A DNA stretch of 64,000 bases from assembly GCA_026391315.1 (NCBI GenBank), contig JAPLDT010000030.1, positions 22,825 to 86,824 on the forward strand, given 5' to 3'. Source of the stretch: Bacteroidia bacterium. GTDB taxonomy: Bacteria; Bacteroidota; Bacteroidia; Bacteroidales; Prolixibacteraceae. Below the pieces are notes generated by a model. The model was not told the origin of the DNA, did no database searches, and was given only the letters and a program-made list of their open reading frames with translations. This document shows, in pieces, positions 37,360-47,116 of this stretch. Both the position numbers and the translations under genes were made by a program. Position 1 is the first letter of the stretch. Each line of letters begins with the position of its first letter.

Positions 37360-37947
37360 ATGCAACTAATAAAGGAATTATCAAAAGGACTTGAAACCAT
37401 TGAACCATTTTTAACTGGATATGGTTTTGAGTTTGAAGACTACCAAATTGACAAAGGTCCGGATGGACATTTTACTTTTGCATCCTATAGAAACAAAAGC
37501 AAAAAATTCCTTGTTGATTATCGTTTTTCTATTGGACAAATTCTTTACCAATATGACAATTCAATAGCAAGTCATCCTTTTTATCTCGACCAACTCGGCT
37601 TTGCTGACAAGAAACTGCATAAAGACTTTCTACCAGAAAATAAACTTGAGGCATTTAAGCGCATTTTACACGATTTTCAATATTTGGTTGACGACTTTTT
37701 TACAGGAGAATGCAATAAGCTACAGGAAATTTCAAAACTCCAGGACAAAATCATTACCGAAGTTGACAGAAAAATCAGGAAAGAAAACAGTATCCGTTTT
37801 GATAACTTTAGAGTTGAAAAAGCCAGACAAGTATTCAGAATGAAGGAATACAAAAAATGTTTGGAAATATATAAGTTTGTTGACAATAATGACTTACTTG
37901 GAGATCTTGACTTTAAGATAATTGAATATTGTAATCGACACGTGTGA
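37360..37947 (+). CDS. AT-rich hypothetical cytoplasmic protein
   Basis: A 195-aa protein with no signal peptide and no recognised family. The N-terminal half is mixed alpha/beta (FLTGYGFEFEDYQIDKGP, FTFASYRNKSKKFLVDYRFS) and the C-terminal half is helical and lysine-rich (coiled-coil-like 115-170). This layout is reminiscent of small immunity or accessory-cassette proteins, but that is speculation. AT-rich codon use contrasts with the sialidase-like gene that follows 97 bp later, so it may be a lone inserted cassette. Confidence 0.6.
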   Translation: MQLIKELSKGLETIEPFLTGYGFEFEDYQIDKGPDGHFTFASYRNKSKKFLVDYRFSIGQILYQYDNSIASHPFYLDQLGFADKKLHKDFLPENKLEAFKRILHDFQYLVDDFFTGECNKLQEISKLQDKIITEVDRKIRKENSIRFDNFRVEKARQVFRMKEYKKCLEIYKFVDNNDLLGDLDFKIIEYCNRHV

Positions 37948-38044
37948 AATAAGAAGAACAACTAATGATAACCCTGGCAGGTGCAGATTTTAAAATCAAT
38001 CCTTACCTTCACGCCGGATTCTACAACTACTAATAAATTACCAG

Positions 38045-39238
38045 ATGTTCAAAAAATTATTTATGTCCGGCTTGCTGCTGTTGGGTTTCCTTGGCATGCA
38101 GGCACAAAACACCGAGACCTCCAAAGCCATTGTGCAGCAGGAGATCATGTTCCCCTTCCAACCCGAACACACCCACGGCAGTTCCATCGTGCAGCTTCCC
38201 AATGGCGACCTGCTCTCCTGCTGGTTTCAGGGTAACGGTGAACGCAACGCCGATGATGTCCGTGTAATGGGCTCGCGGCAGAAGAAAGGGAGCACCACCT
38301 GGGCCACCCCATTCCTGATGGCCGATACCAAAGGGATTCCGGATTGCAATCCTGTTCTTTACCTCAACAAGGAGGGGAAACTCTTCCTCTTCTGGGTGGC
38401 AGTGCAGGCCAACCAGTGGCAATATTCAGTTCTTCGCTTTCGCACCGCCGCAAAGTTCATGAATGAGGGAGCCCCAATCTGGGATTGGCAGGATGATATC
38501 CTCCTTAAACCGGACGACAGCTTTGCCGCTGAGGTAGCCAAAAAATTCAAGGATTTGGGCGATGCAGATCGCGGATGGGCAGCCTATGCCCCCAAATACG
38601 ATGATATGATCATCGAGGCCAGCAAGGACAAGATGAAACGTAGCTTCGGCTGGATGACCCGCATACAACCTATCACCCTGGCCAGCGGAAGAATCCTGCT
38701 CCCGCTCTACTCCGACGGACTGAACATGTCGATGGTAGCCATCTCAGACGATAATGGCGCCACCTGGCGCCCCAGTCTTCCGATTGTTGGCCGCGGACCG
38801 ATCCAGCCAGCTCTGGCCGTTAGGAAAAGTGGTGAAATCGTGGCCTATATGCGCGACAGTGGTGATGCCCCTGCGCGGGTACAGGTAAGCACGTCCAAAG
38901 ATCAGGGGGAATCGTGGTCGGCGGCAAAAAAGACAGATATTCCCAACGAGGCGAGTGTCGAGATCTATGCAATGAAAAACGGGAAATGGCTCTATTTTGG
39001 GAATGATATCAACGATGGCCGTTACAAGCTTTCGCTCTACCTCTCCGATGACGAGGGCAACATCTGGCACAAAAAAGAGGTGATCGAATACTCCCCCGAC
39101 CGCAAGGCCAGCTTCTCGTATCCCTGCCTGATCCAAACCACCGACGGGCTCATCCACATCTCATACTCATACTCTGTTGGGAGCAGGAATGAGTCGATCA
39201 AGCACATTGTGATTGATCCAAAGAAAATTAAAGATTAA
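38045..39238 (+). CDS. BNR/sialidase-like exo-glycan hydrolase
   Basis: A 397-aa secreted six-bladed propeller protein (signal peptide MFKKLFMSGLLLLGFLGMQAQ). It carries HGSSIVQLPNGDLLSCWFQG (52-71), close to the sialidase/BNR_2 opening, and Asp-box repeats SDDNGATWRP, SKDQGESWSA and SDDEGNIWHK. An arginine in RIQPITLASGRILLPLYSDG and the pair ARVQVSTS and FSYPCLIQTTDG fit the active-site blade order, but a complete sialidase Arg triad cannot be confirmed. Such proteins are common in plant-polysaccharide loci and need not act on sialic acid. Its last codons lie in the 36-bp hairpin shared with the facing helicase gene. Confidence 0.75.
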   Translation: MFKKLFMSGLLLLGFLGMQAQNTETSKAIVQQEIMFPFQPEHTHGSSIVQLPNGDLLSCWFQGNGERNADDVRVMGSRQKKGSTTWATPFLMADTKGIPDCNPVLYLNKEGKLFLFWVAVQANQWQYSVLRFRTAAKFMNEGAPIWDWQDDILLKPDDSFAAEVAKKFKDLGDADRGWAAYAPKYDDMIIEASKDKMKRSFGWMTRIQPITLASGRILLPLYSDGLNMSMVAISDDNGATWRPSLPIVGRGPIQPALAVRKSGEIVAYMRDSGDAPARVQVSTSKDQGESWSAAKKTDIPNEASVEIYAMKNGKWLYFGNDINDGRYKLSLYLSDDEGNIWHKKEVIEYSPDRKASFSYPCLIQTTDGLIHISYSYSVGSRNESIKHIVIDPKKIKD

Positions 39239-39305
39239 AGATTACAAATTACAAATGAGGGCGGTGTCTCCCTCATTTGTAATTTGTAATCTTTAATCTT
39301 TAATT
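39226..39305. terminator. Bidirectional terminator with 36-bp perfect arms
   Basis: Arms 39226-39261 and 39270-39305 are exact complements around an 8-nt loop. The left arm covers the stop codon (39236-39238) of the sialidase-like gene and the right arm ends within the stop codon of the facing helicase gene (39304-39306), so it can terminate both convergent transcripts. Confidence 0.85.
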
Positions 39306-40587
39306 ATTCCCCCGCTTTCTTGTGCCCCTGGTGATTCCCCCGGTCCCTGTGCCGAAAATCTTTCTTGGCCGGAGCCCTGCGTTCGCCGCCTCTTGCTCCG
39401 CCGCCCGACGACCTGGGTGCCATCTTTCTCCGGATGGAGGGGTTGTATTCGGGCCCGATACCAATGCCGGAAGGAAGTGGAATCTTGATGATATCGCGTT
39501 CGATCAGCTCTTCAATCTTCCTGAAATCGTGCATATCGTTATCGGAGATCAGCGTAATGGCTACTCCCGATTGGGAAGCACGGGCTGTCCGGCCGATACG
39601 GTGGACGTAATCCTCCGGATCGCGCGGCACGTCGTAGTTCATCACCAGATCGATGCTGTCGATGTCGATACCACGTGAAACGATATCGGTGGCAACCAGG
39701 ATCTGAGTCTCCCGGTTACGGAAACGAAGCATCACCTCTTCCCGCTCTTTCTGCTCCAGATCCGACAGCATGCCGTCGGCAGAGAAGCCCATCCGGCGAA
39801 GTTCGCGTACCAGTCCGTTCACATTGGCTTTGCGGGAGGTAAATATCAAAACACTTTTGTAGTCTGTCTTTCCTTTCAGCAACTCTCTCACCAGTTGCAC
39901 TTTCTGTCCTTCGTAGACCATGTAGGCAGCCTGAATGATGTTTTCGGCAGGCTTGGAGATAGCAATGTTGATTTGCTCTGGATTCTTCAGGATCATCCCG
40001 GCCATTTGCCGGATCTTCGGAGGCATTGTGGCTGAAAAAAGGAGGGTCTGTCTCTCTCCGGGAAGCTCTCCGATAATCCGCATGATGTCGTCGAAGAAGC
40101 CCATGTCGAGCATCCGGTCGGCTTCGTCCAAAATCAGTGTCTGGATGGTGCTGAAATCGGAGTATTTCATGTTGATGTGCGAGAGAAGCCTGCCGGGAGT
40201 CGCGACAATGATGTCGGCGCCCTGCACCAACGCGGATTTTTGCTGATCAAATGCGGCTCCCACTCCACCGCCGTAAACGGCCAGTGAGGAGGCTCCAGTA
40301 AAATAGGAAAACCCTTCGATCTGCTGGTCAATCTGCAAAACCAACTCCCGTGTCGGGGCGATGATCAGGGTATGCATGCCGGTGTGTCCCTCCCTGGAAA
40401 TGTTGTTCAGAATCGGGAGCAAATAGGCTGCTGTTTTTCCGGTACCCGTCTGGGCACAGGCAATCAGGTCCTTCCCCTCCAAAATGACAGGAATAGCAAA
40501 CTCCTGTACAGGGGTGCATTTTTCGAAGCCCATGGAGGACAATCCATCCATGACGTCGTGTGTAAAGTCAAAATCTGAAAAATTCAA
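39304..40587 (-). CDS. DEAD-box RNA helicase (RhlE-like)
   Basis: A 427-aa ATP-dependent RNA helicase for RNA remodelling, ribosome assembly or turnover. Motifs in order: Q motif GFEKCTPVQEFAIP, Walker A AQTGTGKT, APTRELV, TPGRLL, DEADRMLDMGF, SAT, then the second RecA lobe with VATDIVSRGIDIDSI and YVHRIGRTAR. The C-terminus is a basic Gly/Arg/Lys-rich tail (about 385-427, GGGARGGERRAPAKK) for RNA binding. RhlE-type is the nearest description. The first housekeeping gene after the accessory region, convergent with the sialidase-like gene. Confidence 0.92.
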   Translation of the reverse strand: MNFSDFDFTHDVMDGLSSMGFEKCTPVQEFAIPVILEGKDLIACAQTGTGKTAAYLLPILNNISREGHTGMHTLIIAPTRELVLQIDQQIEGFSYFTGASSLAVYGGGVGAAFDQQKSALVQGADIIVATPGRLLSHINMKYSDFSTIQTLILDEADRMLDMGFFDDIMRIIGELPGERQTLLFSATMPPKIRQMAGMILKNPEQINIAISKPAENIIQAAYMVYEGQKVQLVRELLKGKTDYKSVLIFTSRKANVNGLVRELRRMGFSADGMLSDLEQKEREEVMLRFRNRETQILVATDIVSRGIDIDSIDLVMNYDVPRDPEDYVHRIGRTARASQSGVAITLISDNDMHDFRKIEELIERDIIKIPLPSGIGIGPEYNPSIRRKMAPRSSGGGARGGERRAPAKKDFRHRDRGNHQGHKKAGE

Positions 40588-40613
40588 TTGCTTAAACTAT
40601 AAGATGAACGATG

Positions 40614-41801
40614 TTATTCTACATATAAAACCAAACCTTTCAGGTATTCACCTTCGGGATGATAGATGTTGATCGGATGGTCGACCGGCTGGGACAACTG
40701 GTGCAAAATGCGCACCTCCCGTCCGGCTATCGCGGCAGCCGAAAAGACTGCTTCGCGGAAGTTGTTCCTGGTCACAACCTGTGAACAGGAAAAAGTAAAC
40801 AGGATACCTCCGGGTTTGATCTGCCGGAAGGCATTCGCATTGAGACGTTTGTAACCCTGCAGAGCCTGAGCGAGGGCACCGCGGTGCTTGGCGAAAGCAG
40901 GAGGATCGAGTATGATCAGATCATATTTGTCCTTGATATCTTGCAGGTAATCGAAGCAATCAGCCACAAACGCCTCGTGACGGGTATCTCCGGGAAAGTT
41001 TAGTTCCACATTTTCATTTGTCAGCTCGATGGCTTTGGCCGATGAATCGACCGAATGGACCAATTTTGCTCCTCCCTGCATCGCAGAGAACGAAAATCCA
41101 CCGGTGTAACAAAACATGTTGAGAACCGATTTGTCTTTGGCATAGGTTGCCAGAAGTTTCCGGTTTTCGCGCTGGTCGATAAAGAATCCTGTTTTCTGCC
41201 CTTCAAGCCAGTCAACTTTGAACCGGTTGCCATATTCAAGCACCTCTCCGGCAGAAGATTCACCATAAAGGTAACCATCTTTGGCCTCAATATCAGCTTT
41301 GTAAGGAAGTGTCTTGGCGCTCTTGTCATAAACAGCTACCAATTTTTCTCCTAAAACGGCTTTTAGCGCCTCTGCGATCGCTTCGCGCACCAGCCACATA
41401 CCTACAGAATGGGACTGAAGTACAACAGTTCCGTTGTAATAATCGGCAATCAGTCCGGGCATTCCATCGCCTTCGCCATGGATCAGCCGGTAAGCGTTGG
41501 TGTCGGGGGCATCGGTCAAACCCATCAATTCGCGGAGCCTGTAAGCCTGTTGAATCCTGATTTTCCAGAAATCATCGCCCGGGATGCTCTCCCCGAAGGA
41601 GAAGATCCGCACGGCAATCGATCCGATGGCACAATGTCCGTAGGCAATGGTTTTGCCATCACTCTTTCTGACCGAGACAAGGTCACCCTCTTCCACTGCG
41701 CCTTCAATCTTGTCGATCGCACCGGAGAAGATCCAGGGATGAAACCGTTCCATCGAATCTTCTTTGCCTTTCTTCAAAATGACGTGCGCCAGTGGTTGCA
41801 T
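40614..41801 (-). CDS. rlmI: RlmI-like class I SAM-dependent rRNA methyltransferase
   Basis: A 395-aa PUA-plus-methyltransferase protein expected to form m5C in 23S rRNA. The PUA domain occupies about residues 1-75 (ILKKGKEDSMERFHPWIFSGAI). An EEHB-like segment follows, then the Rossmann domain with MFCYTGGFSFSAMQGGA (SAM site), LIILDPPAFAKHRGAL and the FTFSCSQ motif containing the catalytic cysteine. Length matches E. coli RlmI (396 aa). It starts 3 bp after the exonuclease stop, so both are in one operon. The exact target base is inferred from family. Confidence 0.88.
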   Translation of the reverse strand: MQPLAHVILKKGKEDSMERFHPWIFSGAIDKIEGAVEEGDLVSVRKSDGKTIAYGHCAIGSIAVRIFSFGESIPGDDFWKIRIQQAYRLRELMGLTDAPDTNAYRLIHGEGDGMPGLIADYYNGTVVLQSHSVGMWLVREAIAEALKAVLGEKLVAVYDKSAKTLPYKADIEAKDGYLYGESSAGEVLEYGNRFKVDWLEGQKTGFFIDQRENRKLLATYAKDKSVLNMFCYTGGFSFSAMQGGAKLVHSVDSSAKAIELTNENVELNFPGDTRHEAFVADCFDYLQDIKDKYDLIILDPPAFAKHRGALAQALQGYKRLNANAFRQIKPGGILFTFSCSQVVTRNNFREAVFSAAAIAGREVRILHQLSQPVDHPINIYHPEGEYLKGLVLYVE

Positions 41802-41804
41802 GGG

Positions 41805-42293
41805 TTATTTTTGGGTGAGTCCGATGTATATCATGTAGGAGATCCATGCATCCGTAGCAGCATAGACTTGCTGTTGTTCGGTTAAAACCGGCGCTTCCCA
41901 GTTGGTGAGACGTTGTGATTTTGAGATGCGCATGTCGCAGACGATGGCGGCCAGCTTCTTCAGGCTGAAATTCTCGATGCCGTGCTCTTTGACCAGCTCC
42001 TGCAATTCAACAAAACCACCCGGTTTGAAATGGGCAAGTTTCTGAAGGATCTTGATGTCATCGCGAATGGCTGCGCCGACTTTTATGATCGAAGGGGAAC
42101 CAAGAATCTTGACCAAACCTGGTGAGAGACCGATCAGATTGGTCCTGAAGAGGAAAGCCTCATTGGCCGTGGAGAGTTGAAGCAATGCCACCTGGTGGTT
42201 CTGCCCCTTTTTAAAAGCCGGACGGGTTTCGGTATCGAATCCCAGGATGGGGTGCTTTTTCAAATAATTGACGGCGTCTGTCAGCTCCTCCAC
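41805..42293 (-). CDS. 3'-5' exonuclease, 5'-truncated
   Basis: An RNase D/DEDD-type exonuclease. Visible motifs: ExoI LGFDTETRPAF, ExoII AAIRDDIKIL and ExoIII QQVYAATDAW (Y-x3-D), giving a complete DEDDy site in 162 aa from a GTG start. Reading upstream in frame, family-like sequence continues (SKVFEGNIHLIEK) to a stop at 42342-42344 without an ATG, and the repeat element begins at 42346. The normal start has apparently been lost, leaving GTG (42293) or a non-standard codon. RlmI follows 3 bp downstream. The exonuclease core is intact and may still be made. Confidence 0.72.
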   Translation of the reverse strand: MEELTDAVNYLKKHPILGFDTETRPAFKKGQNHQVALLQLSTANEAFLFRTNLIGLSPGLVKILGSPSIIKVGAAIRDDIKILQKLAHFKPGGFVELQELVKEHGIENFSLKKLAAIVCDMRISKSQRLTNWEAPVLTEQQQVYAATDAWISYMIYIGLTQK

Positions 42294-42345
42294 CTTTTCG
42301 ATCAGGTGGATATTCCCTTCAAATACCTTTGATATATTCGCTCAT

Positions 42346-42576
42346 CTACAACAATACTTTATCCGCTACGCGGAATGGGATGATTTCACCCTCTAATTTC
42401 TACAAAAGTGCATCCGCTACGCGGAACGGGATGATTTTATTTATTAAACTTCCCCATTCATTAACTACTTCGCAGACCCAATATTTTTTTCCTGTTAAAA
42501 TACAGCATTATTCAATACTCCTAATGTTTTCTACATTCAAACCAGCCCATTCCGCGTAGCGGATAAAGTATTGTAG
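42346..42576. repeat. CCGCTACGCGGAA repeat element between exonuclease and DUF5063
   Basis: CTACAA-CAATACTTTATCCG... at 42346-42379 is matched in inverted orientation by 42546-42576 with a single 3-nt indel. A second direct copy of the unit (TCCGCTACGCGGAACGGGAT) lies near 42413-42432. The element abuts the truncated 5' end of the exonuclease gene. No transposase frame is inside it. Confidence 0.75.
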
Positions 42577-42619
42577 AAAAACGCCCACCTAAAGTTCCTT
42601 TTACCTCGTAGAGGTTAAA

Positions 42620-43021
42620 CTAATCAATGTTAACATTCCCATGCACCAGCATGTGAACCGCGCGCAAACCGTTCACCAGTTTTTGTCCCCAATATTGTTC
42701 GAAGTTGTTCCGGCACTCCCAAAGGGCTGCCCGCATCACCTCCACCGTTCCGATCCTGTAGGACAAAATAAAATCTTTCAGATCCTGATAGATATCGGCT
42801 ACGTTTTCAGAGATATTGGCCTCGACAGAGGCATCTCCCAGGGCCATACCGGGCTCAAGAATTTCGGGATAGCTGTCAAACTCTCCCATCTTCGAACTCA
42901 GTTTCCGAAGGATAAAATTGTAGTCACTCTCCGTAACAAACTTTTCAGGTGATTCTTCTGAATCTTCCAGCTCATTCAAACCCGGCAGCAGTGAAGTCTT
43001 CAGATAAAGTAAGGGTAACAT
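42620..43021 (-). CDS. DUF5063-family protein with damaged 5' end
   Basis: The 133-aa frame starts at MLPLLYLKTSLLPGLNE, which in DUF5063 proteins is internal (relatives have roughly 40-50 residues before it). A separate frame just upstream (ATG at 43086, minus strand) encodes MEERSIDESLFSDVV, which looks like the family's usual N-terminus, and then runs on in the wrong frame. This suggests a deletion plus frameshift removing the middle of the N-terminal region. Function is unknown. The DUF5063 and exonuclease genes are often neighbours in Bacteroidota, so the order here is normal but both look impaired. A sequencing indel alone would not explain the missing residues. Confidence 0.65.
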   Translation of the reverse strand: MLPLLYLKTSLLPGLNELEDSEESPEKFVTESDYNFILRKLSSKMGEFDSYPEILEPGMALGDASVEANISENVADIYQDLKDFILSYRIGTVEVMRAALWECRNNFEQYWGQKLVNGLRAVHMLVHGNVNID

Positions 43022-43155
43022 CTTCTGTAACTTTTGGAATAGACAACATCCGAGAAAAGTGATTCATCGATTGATCTCTCTTCCATGTTCACAACAAAAA
43101 CTTCTCAGCTGCAAAGGTAATCAAACTTCGTTGAGTAAGCGTTTAAAACCAAAAA

Positions 43156-43249
43156 AATGAAATACCCATGAGACAATTATCCTACCAACCGAAAATGACT
43201 ATCTGGGTATTCCATGCGACCCTTAAAAAACAAATTATAAACGCATGAA
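43156..43249. repeat. 94-bp element downstream of recQ (inverted copy)
   Basis: The reverse complement aligns without gaps to 45292-45385 at 82 of 94 positions (counted by eye). Each copy can fold through AATACCCA/TGGGTATT. Together they bracket recQ. Confidence 0.85.
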
Positions 43250-43279
43250 TGGGGTTTGTCAATTGTTGCGCAGGTCAAT

Positions 43280-45220
43280 TCATTCTGTAGCAGGATCAGA
43301 CGAATCGGACGATCCAGCCTGGTTCAAAATCAGGTGACCTGACCTGTCAAGTTCAAGTTTTCCCTGATCAAGCATCCATCTTGTGACCTTAAAAATGCTC
43401 TTCTCCTTCCCAACCATATTTCTATTTATTTCCTTTATTTCCATCGGGACTGAATGGAGTAACTGCAAAATCGCGCTGCTTATTTCATTGAACTCTGCAT
43501 TCGAAATCCCCGATTGGTGCTCACCCTGGCATACATCGCACTTTCCGCAGGGTTTGGATCCCTTTTCACCAAAATAGGAGAGCAGCTGAATACTGCGGCA
43601 ATTATCTTCCGAACGGGCATATTCGATAACGGAGTCCACCCGCTGTTGGTAATTCTTTTTGCGATCATGGTAATTGGCTCTTGAAATACGTATTCTGGAA
43701 GCGTCCAGCCTTTCAGTAAGGAGTTGTACTACAGGAGCTTCCCGGCGCGGAATGTAGTGGATGATTTTTTGCTGCGAAAGATACTTGAGATTTTGGTAAA
43801 GCTCATCAGGAGTCATCTCCAGCCTTCTGGCAATCAACACCTCGTCAATTCTTACATAATCGTTGAACAATCCGGTGTAGGAGCGCAAAAGCATGCCGAT
43901 AACCTTCTCCAGATCTTTGCTTCCTGTTTCGATACGGTACAACTCATCTCTGTGGGCGAGGAAATAGAGCCGCGAAGAGCTCTCCGGATCATCCGTGTAC
44001 TCCAGATAACCCTCCCTTTCCATCAGCTTCAGACAGTGGTAGACCGTGGTAAAGGGGAAATTAAACTTCCTGGCAAAATCTTCAGGTTGAAAAGTATAAA
44101 AGCCGTATTTACCCGTTCCAACCGCAATCTGAAGATAGTCACACAGCGCCTGGTAAACGGCACGAATTCGCTCCTGCTCCGGAAAGGCGTCTGTCACCAT
44201 TTTGTGCAGCCGCCTTTTGTCGGTTCCGTTGTAGATCATCAGCGCAAGAGACCGTTCTCCATCCCTTCCCGCCCTTCCCGCCTCCTGGAAATAGGCCTCC
44301 AATGAATCGGGAAGATCAAGGTGCAGCACGAAACGCACATCAGACTTGTCAATCCCCATCCCAAAGGCATTCGTTGCAACAATCACCCGGGTAGCGCCAG
44401 TCATCCAGCGGTTTTGCCTCTCTTTTCGGAGGGCCGGATCCAGTCCGGCGTGGTAAAAGTCGGCTGCAACATCCTGCTGCCGCAGGAGATCGGCTATCTC
44501 GCGGCACTTCTTCCTGCTTCTGACATAGATGATTCCTGTTCCTTTCGATTTGGAGACCGTTTCGGCCAGGTAACCCAATTTATCCTCCTTCTGACGAACA
44601 AGATAGGTAACGTTCTCCCTGACAAAACTCTTCCTGAGGAGATTCTTTTGAGGGAAAAGCAACTTATCCTGAATATCCTCAGCAACCGCTCCGGTGGCAG
44701 TGGCTGTCAGCGCCAGCACTGGCACTTTTGGAAAATATTTTCGAATTTCAGCAATCTGTAGGTACGACGGCCTGAAATCATATCCCCATTGTGAGATGCA
44801 ATGCGCCTCGTCGACCGTAATCAGATTAAGGTTAAACCGGATCAGATACTCCAGGAAATTGGGTGACAAAAGCCTTTCGGGAGAGACGTAGAGAAATTTG
44901 TAATCTCCGTAAACGGCATTGTTGCAGGCAATCTCGATCTCCCTGGCAGTCATGCCGGAATAGATGGCCAGGGCCTTGATCCCTTTGGACCGGAGATGAT
45001 CCACCTGGTCATTCATCAGCGCAATCAAGGGGGTAATCACCAGGCACATTCCCTCATTCGAGAGCGAAAATACCTGAAAAGTAATCGACTTGCCTCCGCC
45101 GGTAGGCATCAGTCCAAGCGTATCTTTCCCTTCCGCCACCGAATGGATAATATCTTCCTGCAAGGGCCTGAACTGCTCATACCCCCAATGTTTTAGCAAT
45201 ATTTCGTGATACAAGTCCAT
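43280..45220 (-). CDS. recQ: RecQ-family ATP-dependent DNA helicase
   Basis: A 646-aa 3'-5' superfamily 2 helicase used in recombination and fork repair. Motifs: Walker A GLMPTGGGKSITF, DEAHCISQWGYDFRP, LALTATAT, then YHAGLDPALRK, VATNAFGMGIDK and QEAGRAGRDGE. The RecQ C-terminal zinc domain is present with CRSIQLLSYFGE, KPCGKCDVCQG and a winged helix. No HRDC domain is recognisable in the last 60 residues, so it is a shorter RecQ type. A second, longer RecQ elsewhere in the genome is likely for this phylum but not visible. The gene lies between inverted copies of a 94-bp element. Confidence 0.92.
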   Translation of the reverse strand: MDLYHEILLKHWGYEQFRPLQEDIIHSVAEGKDTLGLMPTGGGKSITFQVFSLSNEGMCLVITPLIALMNDQVDHLRSKGIKALAIYSGMTAREIEIACNNAVYGDYKFLYVSPERLLSPNFLEYLIRFNLNLITVDEAHCISQWGYDFRPSYLQIAEIRKYFPKVPVLALTATATGAVAEDIQDKLLFPQKNLLRKSFVRENVTYLVRQKEDKLGYLAETVSKSKGTGIIYVRSRKKCREIADLLRQQDVAADFYHAGLDPALRKERQNRWMTGATRVIVATNAFGMGIDKSDVRFVLHLDLPDSLEAYFQEAGRAGRDGERSLALMIYNGTDKRRLHKMVTDAFPEQERIRAVYQALCDYLQIAVGTGKYGFYTFQPEDFARKFNFPFTTVYHCLKLMEREGYLEYTDDPESSSRLYFLAHRDELYRIETGSKDLEKVIGMLLRSYTGLFNDYVRIDEVLIARRLEMTPDELYQNLKYLSQQKIIHYIPRREAPVVQLLTERLDASRIRISRANYHDRKKNYQQRVDSVIEYARSEDNCRSIQLLSYFGEKGSKPCGKCDVCQGEHQSGISNAEFNEISSAILQLLHSVPMEIKEINRNMVGKEKSIFKVTRWMLDQGKLELDRSGHLILNQAGSSDSSDPATE

Positions 45221-45291
45221 GGAAATCCAAATATAGCGGAAAAGAAACTCCCTATCGGTATAAATTATATTTTTTACGCCGGCGTTACGAT

Positions 45292-45385
45292 TTCATGCGT
45301 ATATAATTTAATTTTTAAAGGTCGCATGGAATACCCAGATATTCATTTTCGATTGGTGCGAACGTTTTCTCATGGGTATTTCATT
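45292..45385. repeat. 94-bp element upstream of recQ
   Basis: Gap-free inverted match to 43156-43249. It contains GGTCGCATGGAATACCCAGA, identical in both copies, and the terminal CTCATGGGTATTTCATT. Confidence 0.85.
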
Positions 45386-45395
45386 GAATTAGTGA

Positions 45396-47019
<1,624 letters not shown>

Positions 47020-47116
47020 ATCCAAAATTCGGTGAGCTGTTAAATTTCCGTAAAAAGAAGGTGATCATTACAACTTATCACTACCGCTTCTCGTCTAATA
47101 CCTGGAACAGATTGAT

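Noticed and set aside
38045..39238. Calling the gene a true sialidase
   Set aside because: Asp boxes and the propeller are clear, but the full catalytic Arg triad and Tyr/Glu pair cannot be confirmed, and the context is plant-type glycans.
42346..42576. CRISPR-like repeat at CCGCTACGCGGAA units
   Set aside because: Only two direct copies and one inverted copy, irregular spacing, no cas genes; it is a palindromic repeat element.
45228..45235. TATATTTG as the recQ promoter
   Set aside because: Only 7 bp from the start codon and no TTG at the right distance; it would need a leaderless transcript.
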